DNA from: Deltaproteobacteria bacterium
GTDB lineage: Bacteria > JAUYMQ01
NCBI GenBank assembly: GCA_030698575.1
Contig: JAUYMQ010000231.1
Coordinates: 1 to 5,754 of the forward strand
Direction: 5' to 3'
Length of the DNA: 5,754 nucleotides
This document shows, one piece after another, positions 1-5,754 of the stretch. A model generated the notes under the pieces. The model was not told the DNA's origin. It ran no database searches and saw only the letters and a program-made list of their open reading frames with translations. Every line of letters begins with the position of its first letter. The stretch's first letter is position 1. The translations under genes were made by a program, and so were the position numbers.

Positions 1-525
1 GGACTTGTTTTTCTTCTGGGGATGTCGCCGCAGTGCCGACGCACGGCGCCCAAGCCCACGCCGACGGAGCCGTCCGCGGAACCGGAAGACGCATTGGTTC
101 CCCCCACGATTCGATTCAGCCACAAGCTTCACGCCGAGCAATCAACGTGCCTGGCCTGCCACCTGGACGCGGAAGAGGGGAAATCGGCGGGCCAGCCGTC
201 TCTGGAAGATTGCACGGACTGCCACGACGGGGTGCAGTCGGAAGCGCCGGAGGATCAGATCGAGGAGGAGAAGCTGGCGTACTTCGTCGAGCGGGATATG
301 GAGATAGAATGGCCGAGACCGGCATTGCTGCTCTCGGGGATCATATTTTCGCATCAGGTCCACGTGGTCGAAGGGGAACTCGACTGCGGGGATTGTCACG
401 AAGACATCGCCGAGACCTCGACGCTTCCCGATCGGACGAACTTCAAATACGATCATGGCGTCTGCGGCGATTGTCACGAGGTGGACGAGACGGACGAAGT
501 TTGCCTGCTGTGCCATCCGCGCTAG
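1..525 (+). CDS. Pentahaem c-type cytochrome (c7/ActA-like), 5'-truncated by the window edge
   Basis: Predicted periplasmic electron-transfer protein carrying five covalently bound c haems. Counting from the ATG at 22 as residue 1, CXXCH motifs lie at residues 43-47 (CLACH), 64-68 (CTDCH), 122-126 (CGDCH), 148-152 (CGDCH) and 161-165 (CLLCH). Two FSHxxH motifs (32-37 and 109-114) and His145 supply five further histidines, so the protein has exactly ten His: enough for bis-His ligation of every haem. The reading frame is open to base 1 and encodes a short hydrophobic run (LVFLLG) just before Met1. The ATG at 22 has no properly spaced ribosome site, so the true start and the signal peptide or anchor probably lie to the left. 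A Pro/Glu-rich linker (about residues 10-28) follows, then an acidic linker with EDQIEEEKL (77-85) between the two haem modules. It ends 13 bases before its paralogue at 539. The cytochrome call is firm; the exact redox partner is inferred. Confidence 0.9.
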   Translation, partial: GLVFLLGMSPQCRRTAPKPTPTEPSAEPEDALVPPTIRFSHKLHAEQSTCLACHLDAEEGKSAGQPSLEDCTDCHDGVQSEAPEDQIEEEKLAYFVERDMEIEWPRPALLLSGIIFSHQVHVVEGELDCGDCHEDIAETSTLPDRTNFKYDHGVCGDCHEVDETDEVCLLCHPR

Positions 526-538
526 TGGGCTTTCTGCC

Positions 539-1093
539 ATGAGCCCGCGAAAGTTATCCTCGACTGGTGGAATTTCCCTGGGGGCCATCGCGCTCTTCGC
601 CGTAGTAACGCTCGGCGCCCTCGTCCTATCCGCCTCTTTCCTCTCGCCGAAATCCGACTCCGTCGCGCAGCCCATGCGCTTCAGCCACAAGGCGCACTTC
701 GAAGACGCAACCTGCGAGACCTGCCACCTGTACGTGATGGAGCTTGCGAGCGCCGGGACGCCCAGCCTGGAGGACTGTGTGGATTGTCACGACAATACAC
801 TTTCGGAGAATGCGGAGGATCAACTGGAAGAGAAGAAGCTCGAGAAGTACGCCGAGGAGGACACGGAGATTCCGTGGATCCATCTGCCGCGTCTCACGGC
901 GGACATCTACTTTTCGCACCGGATGCACGCGGGGCTCGGTGAGAAGCCGCTGGAATGCAAGAACTGCCACGGCGATATCGGGAAGAGCGAGACCCTTCCC
1001 CAGGAACGCCAAATCGCCTTCACGATGAGCTTCTGCGTGGACTGCCACGAGAAGCGCCAGGCGAGCAACGATTGCTTGATGTGTCACAGGTAG
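539..1093 (+). CDS. Membrane-anchored pentahaem c-type cytochrome, paralogue of the preceding gene
   Basis: A 184-residue predicted periplasmic cytochrome. A hydrophobic segment at residues 12-35 after a basic N-terminus is an uncleaved anchor or signal peptide. Five CXXCH motifs follow: 59-63 (CETCH), 80-84 (CVDCH), 140-144 (CKNCH), 166-170 (CVDCH) and 179-183 (CLMCH). FSHxxH motifs at 48-53 and 125-130 give four likely distal haem ligands. The fifth could be His115 or Met163. It aligns without gaps to the upstream cytochrome over the first 85 residues of the haem region (about 45 identities by hand count), and the spacing of the last three haem motifs is also identical. The start at 539 is chosen because it puts the basic N-terminus directly before the hydrophobic segment. 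The in-frame ATG at 455 would add 28 residues inside the upstream gene. The ribosome site is weak (GTGGG about 9 bases upstream), so translation may depend on the upstream gene. Length and architecture resemble the ActA-type cytochromes of alternative complex III. Confidence 0.92.
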   Translation: MSPRKLSSTGGISLGAIALFAVVTLGALVLSASFLSPKSDSVAQPMRFSHKAHFEDATCETCHLYVMELASAGTPSLEDCVDCHDNTLSENAEDQLEEKKLEKYAEEDTEIPWIHLPRLTADIYFSHRMHAGLGEKPLECKNCHGDIGKSETLPQERQIAFTMSFCVDCHEKRQASNDCLMCHR

Positions 1094-1097
1094 GAGA
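1092..1097 (+). promoter_or_regulatory. Ribosome binding site of the molybdoprotein gene
   Basis: AGGAGA overlaps the TAG stop of the pentahaem cytochrome (1091-1093) and lies five bases before ATG 1103. It fixes the start that carries the Tat signal and suggests translational coupling. Confidence 0.75.
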
Positions 1098-1102
1098 CCC
1101 CG

Positions 1103-3544
1103 ATGGAAATCACACGACGCCGGTTCCTGGGCCTGACGGGCGCGGCCGCCGGCCTCTCTCTCCTTCCGGCCGAGCTGGCCGAGCTGATCGGCCTGGCGAG
1201 CCACGAGGAGGAACGCTGGCCGGGACCCGGGGTCGAGACGTGGGTGAATACCGTGTGCCAGCTTTGCCCAGGCGGCTGCGGTCTGCGCGTGCGCCTTCTC
1301 GACGGGTGGCCGGTGCGCGTGAAGGGGAATCCCACCCACCCGATCAACCGGGGCGGGCTCTGCCTGAAGGGCGCGGCGTCGCTCCAGTCGCTCTACGACC
1401 CCGATCGCATCCGGCAGCCGCTCAAGCGCGTGGGGGAGCGGGGCGAGGGAAAATGGGAGGAGATCACCTGGGAGCAGGCGCTGGGAGAGATAACGCCGGT
1501 GCTCAAGCGCCTGCGCGAAGCGGGCCGTCCCGAGAGCCTGGTCGTGATACGCGGGCAGTTCCGCGGGCAGATGGAAGAGATCTGGAAACGATTCCTGGCC
1601 GCCTACGGCTCGCCCAACTACATCTCGCCCTCCGCCAGCTGCGCGACCTCCGACACGATTCTGTGGCTCACCCAGGGCATGCGGAGCCACATCGGCTACG
1701 ACCTCGAGCACACCAACTACCTGCTCGACTTCGGCGTGGGCCTGCTCGAGGCGAGCTGGTCGCCGGTCTGGCAGATGCGTGCCTTCGCCGAGCTTCGGCA
1801 GGGTCGCCCGGGTCAGCAGGTGAAGATCGTGCACGTGGATCCGAGATTCTCGATCACGGCGGCGAAGGCGGACGAATGGGTTCCCATCCGTCCCGGAACC
1901 GACGGGGCCCTGGCGCTGGGCATCGCGAACGTGCTCGTGCGCGAGGGACTCTGCGACAAGGACTTCCTCGCCGCGCGCACCTTCGGTTTCCACGACTGGG
2001 TGGACGGGGCGGGAAGGAAGCACGAAGGCTTCAGCACGATGGTGCTACGCGACTACCCGCCTTCCCGGGCGTCGGAGATCACGGGGATCAAGGAGAAGCG
2101 GATCGTGCGGATCGCGCGCGAGTTCGCGAGCCACCGGCCCGCCATCGCGATGGGAGACCGCGGCGTCCTGCGCTACTCCAACGGCTTCTACACCCGCTGG
2201 GCCATCCATTGCCTGAACGCGCTGGTCGGAAGCGTGGATATCCCGGGCGGGGTTCTCGTCCCGTCCGAAATCCCGTTCACGCCGCTCCCTCCGCTTCCGG
2301 CGGACCCGGTAGCCGAGGCAGGACGCGGGCGCCAGCGGCTGGACGGCGCGGGCTCGCACGGCGCGCCCCTCGCCTCCAGCGTGATCGATCGGCTGCCCGA
2401 GGCGATCAAGACCGGCGTGCCCTATCCGATCGAGGCGCTCTTCGTCTACTACGCGAACCCCCTCTTCTCGCTGTCCGAATCGCTGGGCATGCGCGAGGCG
2501 CTGGAGCGGGTCCCCTTCATCGTCAACTTCTCGCCCTACATGGACGAGACCGCGCAGATGGCCGACCTCATCCTGCCCGACCACAACTTCCTCGAACGCT
2601 GGCAGGACGATCCGACCCCGCCGAACGTCCCGTTCCCCGTTCTGGGCATCCGGCAGCCCGTCAGGCCGCCGCTCTACGACACCCAGGCGACTTCCGACGT
2701 GATCTTCCAGCTCGCCAAGTCGCTGGGCGATCCCGTCGCCGCGGCGTTCCCCTGGGAAAGCACGGAGGCCTTCCTGAAGGAACGGGTGCAGGGCGTGTAC
2801 GAAGCCGGGCGGGGGAAGATCGGCGCCCCTCCGGAATGGCCGTGGATGCCGCCGGAGGAGGAAGAGGAGACCGTTCCCGAGTCCTACGACGAGTTCTGGG
2901 CGAAGCTGCTTGAGCAGGGGGCCTGGTACGAACCGGAATACCTCTATGGCGATTGGCAGCGTACGCTGCGGACGCTATCGGGGCGTTTCGAGTTCTACTC
3001 ACAGAATCTCCGGACGTTGCTGACCACGGCGTCGAAAGAGGGGGGAGCCTCCGAACCCGCATTCGCGACACAGCAACCCCGGGGCGACGGCGCCTACCTG
3101 CCGCGTTTCGAGCCGCCGGAGCCCCTGGGCGACGCGGCGGAATACCCGCTCGTGCTGAACGTCTTCCGGCCGCTCGCGCTGATGGGAGGGCGCACCGCGA
3201 ACATGCCCTACCTGCTCGAGCGCGCGGGGCACCGCATGGGGTCCAACTGGGAGACCTGGATCGAGATCCACCCGGACACGGCCCAGCGCTACGGAATCAC
3301 CGACAAGTCGATGGTGTGGGTCGAGTCACCGCTGGGCAAGGTGAAGGCGCGGGCGCGGGCGCGGCTCCAGCCGGGCGCCCTCGAGGGCGTGGTGAGCATG
3401 CCCTTCGGACTGGGGCACAAGGAGGGAGGGCGCTGGGGCAAGGGAATCGGCGCCAATCCAAACCCGATCCTGGGAGCCACCCTGATGACCGTGACCGGCG
3501 AATCGGTTTCCCGCTTGACCCGGGTCCGGATCTCCGCGGCCTGA
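1103..3544 (+). CDS. Tat-exported molybdopterin oxidoreductase, DMSO reductase superfamily (Psr/Phs/ActB/QrcB-like catalytic subunit)
   Basis: An 813-residue predicted periplasmic catalytic subunit binding bis-MGD and one [4Fe-4S] cluster. The N-terminus has a twin-arginine signal (TRRRFLGL, residues 4-11) with a hydrophobic stretch to about 31. The cluster ligands are Cys52, Cys55, Cys59 and Cys87, followed by Lys89, the usual position of the basic residue between cluster and pterin. Cys180, in GSPNYISPSASC, sits where Psr/Phs-type enzymes place the Mo-coordinating cysteine. DEWVPIRPGTDGALALG (about 255-271) is a typical family segment. The C-terminal pterin-binding domain starts near residue 684, with GRTANMPYLLE resembling the ActB/QrcB branch, and GLGHKEGGRWGKG near 774-786. 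An acidic run, EEEEE, lies near 590. Start: AGGAGA at 1092-1097 is five bases upstream. The substrate is unknown: sulfur-oxyanion, polysulfide or other chemistry cannot be told apart by eye. The superfamily call is very secure; catalytic activity is inferred from retained ligands. Confidence 0.93.
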   Translation: MEITRRRFLGLTGAAAGLSLLPAELAELIGLASHEEERWPGPGVETWVNTVCQLCPGGCGLRVRLLDGWPVRVKGNPTHPINRGGLCLKGAASLQSLYDPDRIRQPLKRVGERGEGKWEEITWEQALGEITPVLKRLREAGRPESLVVIRGQFRGQMEEIWKRFLAAYGSPNYISPSASCATSDTILWLTQGMRSHIGYDLEHTNYLLDFGVGLLEASWSPVWQMRAFAELRQGRPGQQVKIVHVDPRFSITAAKADEWVPIRPGTDGALALGIANVLVREGLCDKDFLAARTFGFHDWVDGAGRKHEGFSTMVLRDYPPSRASEITGIKEKRIVRIAREFASHRPAIAMGDRGVLRYSNGFYTRWAIHCLNALVGSVDIPGGVLVPSEIPFTPLPPLPADPVAEAGRGRQRLDGAGSHGAPLASSVIDRLPEAIKTGVPYPIEALFVYYANPLFSLSESLGMREALERVPFIVNFSPYMDETAQMADLILPDHNFLERWQDDPTPPNVPFPVLGIRQPVRPPLYDTQATSDVIFQLAKSLGDPVAAAFPWESTEAFLKERVQGVYEAGRGKIGAPPEWPWMPPEEEEETVPESYDEFWAKLLEQGAWYEPEYLYGDWQRTLRTLSGRFEFYSQNLRTLLTTASKEGGASEPAFATQQPRGDGAYLPRFEPPEPLGDAAEYPLVLNVFRPLALMGGRTANMPYLLERAGHRMGSNWETWIEIHPDTAQRYGITDKSMVWVESPLGKVKARARARLQPGALEGVVSMPFGLGHKEGGRWGKGIGANPNPILGATLMTVTGESVSRLTRVRISAA

Positions 3545-3549
3545 GGAGG
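3543..3549 (+). promoter_or_regulatory. Ribosome binding site of the FeS subunit gene
   Basis: GAGGAGG overlaps the TGA stop of the molybdoprotein gene (3542-3544) and is five bases before ATG 3555. It decides between ATG 3555 and the out-of-frame ATG 3551, and places the site on the upstream gene's stop codon. Confidence 0.8.
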
Positions 3550-3554
3550 CATGG

Positions 3555-4268
3555 ATGGCGCGATACGGCATGGTGATCGATCTGAACCGCTGCGTGGGCT
3601 GCCAGTCATGCGCGGTCGCCTGCAAGGTGGAGAACAACGTCCGGTTCTCGACACCGGAGGAGGCGAGTCATGGGCGCGAGATCCAGTGGATGCAGGTACT
3701 ACCCGTTGCGGAGGGAGAGTTTCCCAACGTCGTGGAAACGTTCATCCCGGTGCTCTGCAACCATTGTGAGAACCCGAGCTGTGTTCCCGTCTGCCCGACG
3801 GGGGCGACCTACCAGAGCGAGGCAACCGGGATCATCGGGCAGGTCTATACTCGCTGCATCGGCTGCCGGTTCTGCGCCGTGGCGTGTCCCTACATGGCCC
3901 GATACTTCAACTGGTCCAAGCCCCACTGGCCTGAGGAGATGAAAGCCAGGCTCAACCCCGATGTCTCCACGCGCACGAAGAGCGTCATCGAGAAATGCAC
4001 CTTCTGCTCCCATCGGCTGCCGAGGGCGCGTGAGCAGGCCCTCTCTGAGGGGCGCAAGCTGAGGGACGGCGACTATGTGACCGCGTGCATGGAGGCCTGC
4101 CCGACAAGGGCGATCGTTTTCGGCGACCTGGACGACTCGAACAGCCGTGTCGCAGTGCTGTCCCGGGGCCACCGAGCCAAGCGTCTCCGGGAAGAGCTGG
4201 GGAATGAGCCGAAGGTATTCTACCTGGATCAGCAGGGAGGATGGGATGTCGACAACAACGACGGCTGA
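3555..4268 (+). CDS. Four-cluster [4Fe-4S] ferredoxin-like electron-transfer subunit (DmsB/PsrB/NrfC type)
   Basis: A 237-residue predicted electron-wire subunit between the molybdoprotein and the membrane quinone subunit. Sixteen cysteines fall in four groups: 13/16/19/23 (CVGCQSCAVAC), 68/71/76/80 (CNHCENPSCVPVC), 101/104/107/111 (CIGCRFCAVAC) and 148/151/178/182. In this family the last cysteine of each group is shared crosswise, giving four [4Fe-4S] clusters. No ligand is missing and none is replaced, unlike relatives that hold a [3Fe-4S] cluster. There is no signal peptide, which fits co-export with the Tat-bearing Mo subunit, as known for this family. The start at 3555 is set by GAGGAGG at 3543-3549, five bases upstream and overlapping the previous stop; an overlapping ATG at 3551 is in another frame. 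The C-terminal tail overlaps the start of the next gene. In canonical alternative complex III this module is fused to the Mo-like domain, whereas here it is separate. Confidence 0.95.
   Translation: MARYGMVIDLNRCVGCQSCAVACKVENNVRFSTPEEASHGREIQWMQVLPVAEGEFPNVVETFIPVLCNHCENPSCVPVCPTGATYQSEATGIIGQVYTRCIGCRFCAVACPYMARYFNWSKPHWPEEMKARLNPDVSTRTKSVIEKCTFCSHRLPRAREQALSEGRKLRDGDYVTACMEACPTRAIVFGDLDDSNSRVAVLSRGHRAKRLREELGNEPKVFYLDQQGGWDVDNNDG
4236..4240 (+). promoter_or_regulatory. Ribosome binding site of the NrfD-like gene, inside the FeS subunit gene
   Basis: GGAGG five bases before ATG 4246 lies within the coding sequence of the FeS subunit. It favours the overlapping start at 4246 over the in-frame ATG 4270, whose upstream bases show no comparable site. 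Confidence 0.75.
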
Positions 4269-4293
4269 GATGTCGATCACGACGACGGTCGAG
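4246..4293 (+). repeat. Imperfect 24-base tandem duplication at the start of the NrfD-like gene
   Basis: Bases 4246-4269 and 4270-4293 match at 19 of 24 positions. In the membrane-subunit frame they encode MSTTTTAE and MSITTTVE, each beginning with ATG. The first copy also encodes the last residues and the stop of the FeS subunit in its own frame. The repeat is seen directly; that it arose by duplication is inferred. Confidence 0.6.
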
Positions 4294-5754
4294 AGCGAAC
4301 CGCCCTTCCCGACGGAAGTAGAAGACGTTCCCCGGTTCGATCAGCGGCTGTTACTCGCCGCGATCCCGCTGACCCTGCTCGTGCTGGTCGCGGCTTACTT
4401 CTACTTCGTCCAGATCAGCCGTGGAATCGGCCTGGTCGCGGGGCTGAACCGTCCGGTGTTCTGGGGGCTCTACCTCGTCAATTGCATCTTCTTCGTCGGG
4501 GTGAGCACCGGCGGGGTCGTGATCGCCTCGCTCGTGCACGCCTTCGGGCGCATGGAGTTCAAGCCGATCGCGCGCATCGCCGAGCTTATGGCGATCAGCG
4601 CCACCGTGATGGCCACCGCGTCGCTCTTCGTCAACCTCTGCTGGCCGACGCGCATGTTCTACATCCTGCGCTACCCCCACCCGACCTCGCCGATCTTCTG
4701 GGACATGGTGAACATCACCCTGTACATGTTCATTAGCCTCACTTATGCCTATCTGGGGACGCGCGCGGACCTCGCCCGCGTCATGCACGCGAAGCCCCAG
4801 CACGCGTGGCTGTATCGCCTGCTCACGCTGGGGTACACCGATCTGTCCGTGGAAGCGCGGCGGCGCGATCAGCGGCTTCTGCGCATGCTGGCCGTGGCGG
4901 TTCTTTTCACCGAGGTGGCGGTGCAAACGGTCAGCGCCTGGCTCTTCGGACTCCAGAAGGCGCAGCCCGGCTGGTTCGGGGGGATGATGGCGCCGCTCTT
5001 CATCGTGTTCGCCGTCGTCTCAGGGCTGGCGGTTCTGACGGTTTCCCTGGTCGCGACGAAAAGGATCGTCGGGATAGCCATCGAGCACGAACTCGTCCGC
5101 AAGCTCGGGAAGATCGTGCTCTTCCTGCTCCCCGTGCTGGGCTACTTCCTTTTCGTGGAGATGGTCACGGTTCTGTACAGTGCGGAGCCCGCCCGGCTGG
5201 ATGTCTATCGTGCCATGATGTTCGGCCTCTATGCTCCGGTGTTCTGGGGTCACCTGGTCCTCGGCTTGATCTTCCCGATTCTCCTTCTGACGGTGATTCT
5301 GTACGGCGTCTCGCAGCGCACGATCTGGCTCACGGGAATTATCTTGCTCCACGTGTTGGTCGGCCTCGCGACGTGGCTCGACTTCCCGATACCCTACAAG
5401 CCGCTCTGGCCGGGCCTCCAGGTCTGGGCGGTATACACCATCATGGGGCTTACGGGGCTCGGACTTCTTTCATTCTGCGCCCGAGCCAGCGTCGGTGAAG
5501 ACGTGCGAATTGGCATTGCAGCGCTTCTCGTGGCCGCGGGGATCCTGGCCGGGCGGTGGAACATCGTCGTGCCCTCTCTCATGGATCACTCTTACCTTCC
5601 CTACCCGCTTACGCAATACATACCCACGCTCAAGGAGTTCGCCGTCTTTCTGGGCATATACGCGCTGGGAGCGCTTATCTACATCGCCTGCATCGTCATC
5701 TTGCCTCTCCTGGATCGCGAGGAGGCCGAGATAGAAATCGTGAATGAGGAGCGC
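4246..5754 (+). CDS. NrfD/ActC/QrcD-like integral membrane quinone-interacting subunit, 3'-open at the window edge
   Basis: 503 codons run to the window edge with no stop. About ten to twelve hydrophobic helices can be seen, near residues 36-57, 70-98, 109-131, 150-171, 211-235, 247-270, 288-311, 326-353, 358-378, 391-411, 421-441 and 464-489. The number is an eye estimate, consistent with the larger ActC/QrcD/HybB-type members rather than eight-helix PsrC. Family-like stretches are SPIFWDMVNITLYM (148-161) and PGWFGGMMAPLFIVFAVVSG (241-260). His98 and Asp153 are candidates for the quinone site. The charged, acidic end (residues 490-503) after the last helix suggests that only a few residues are missing. 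Start: GGAGG at 4236-4240 is five bases before ATG 4246, giving a 23-base overlap with the upstream gene. ATG 4270 is in frame but lacks a good site. The expected role is quinol oxidation or quinone reduction, possibly with proton translocation; the direction is unknown. Confidence 0.93.
   Translation, partial: MSTTTTAEMSITTTVESEPPFPTEVEDVPRFDQRLLLAAIPLTLLVLVAAYFYFVQISRGIGLVAGLNRPVFWGLYLVNCIFFVGVSTGGVVIASLVHAFGRMEFKPIARIAELMAISATVMATASLFVNLCWPTRMFYILRYPHPTSPIFWDMVNITLYMFISLTYAYLGTRADLARVMHAKPQHAWLYRLLTLGYTDLSVEARRRDQRLLRMLAVAVLFTEVAVQTVSAWLFGLQKAQPGWFGGMMAPLFIVFAVVSGLAVLTVSLVATKRIVGIAIEHELVRKLGKIVLFLLPVLGYFLFVEMVTVLYSAEPARLDVYRAMMFGLYAPVFWGHLVLGLIFPILLLTVILYGVSQRTIWLTGIILLHVLVGLATWLDFPIPYKPLWPGLQVWAVYTIMGLTGLGLLSFCARASVGEDVRIGIAALLVAAGILAGRWNIVVPSLMDHSYLPYPLTQYIPTLKEFAVFLGIYALGALIYIACIVILPLLDREEAEIEIVNEER

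Noticed and set aside
22-24. ATG at 22 as the true start of the first cytochrome
   Set aside because: The frame is open to base 1 and encodes a hydrophobic run just before this Met, and no spaced ribosome site precedes it. The gene is better treated as cut by the window edge.
22-36. Lipoprotein signal at the Cys shortly after Met1 of the first cytochrome
   Set aside because: The residues before Cys5 (MSPQ) do not fit a lipobox, although a hydrophobic run precedes them.
455-538. Upstream ATG at 455 as the start of the second cytochrome
   Set aside because: It would add 28 residues encoded inside the first cytochrome gene and push the anchor segment away from the N-terminus. The start at 539 gives a normal basic-then-hydrophobic N-terminus.
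626-2023. Long minus-strand open frame of 465 codons opposite the cytochrome and Mo genes
   Set aside because: It lies antisense to genes with unmistakable motifs. Its composition (Arg, Ala, Leu, His rich, no recognisable domain) is typical of GC-rich shadow frames.
955-2913. Plus-strand open frame of 652 codons overlapping the molybdoprotein gene
   Set aside because: It is the out-of-frame reading of the molybdoprotein gene, rich in Arg, Gly and Pro with no motifs. The gene's own frame carries the Tat, FeS and pterin-binding signatures.
4270-4272. ATG at 4270 as the start of the NrfD-like gene
   Set aside because: It would avoid the overlap, but it lacks a good ribosome site, while ATG 4246 has GGAGG at ideal spacing. 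It stays possible as an ancestral or secondary start.
4351-4926. Minus-strand open frame of 191 codons opposite the membrane-subunit gene
   Set aside because: It is antisense to clear transmembrane-helix coding sequence; the His/Asp/Glu-rich translation is the usual complement of hydrophobic codons.

Overview
The window is GC-rich and holds one tightly packed, wholly plus-strand block of five genes, the first cut by the left edge and the last by the right edge. Gaps between genes are 9 to 13 bases, with one 23-base overlap, so it reads as the middle of a single operon. A Tat signal, several multihaem c-type cytochromes and a periplasm-type molybdoenzyme point to a Gram-negative-type bacterium with a respiratory lifestyle. 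The sequence alone does not fix the phylum. No tRNA, rRNA, CRISPR array, mobile element, promoter or terminator was seen, and no stretch over 300 bases lacks a gene.

Layout: (1) 1-525, the 3' part of a pentahaem c-type cytochrome gene; (2) 539-1093, a second, paralogous pentahaem cytochrome with an N-terminal membrane anchor; (3) 1103-3544, a Tat-exported molybdopterin oxidoreductase of the DMSO reductase superfamily with an intact [4Fe-4S] motif and a candidate Mo-ligating cysteine; (4) 3555-4268, a ferredoxin-like subunit with sixteen cysteines arranged for four [4Fe-4S] clusters; (5) 4246-5754, a polytopic NrfD/ActC/QrcD-like quinone-interacting membrane subunit, open at the right edge but probably almost complete.

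Together the genes predict a membrane-bound complex on the periplasmic face: the NrfD-like subunit exchanges electrons with the quinone pool, the four-cluster protein forms the wire, the molybdoprotein is the catalytic (or former catalytic) head, and the two pentahaem cytochromes connect it to further periplasmic or membrane redox partners. This parts list (Mo protein, FeS protein, integral membrane protein, cytochrome c) is that of the complexes that include alternative complex III (Act) and the Qrc menaquinone reductase. Unlike canonical Act, the Mo and FeS subunits are separate genes, the Mo site looks potentially live, and there are two adjacent pentahaem cytochromes. Substrate and electron-flow direction cannot be read from the sequence. 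The most specific observations are an apparent relocation of a haem-ligand histidine between the two cytochromes and an imperfect 24-base tandem duplication at the start of the membrane-subunit gene.
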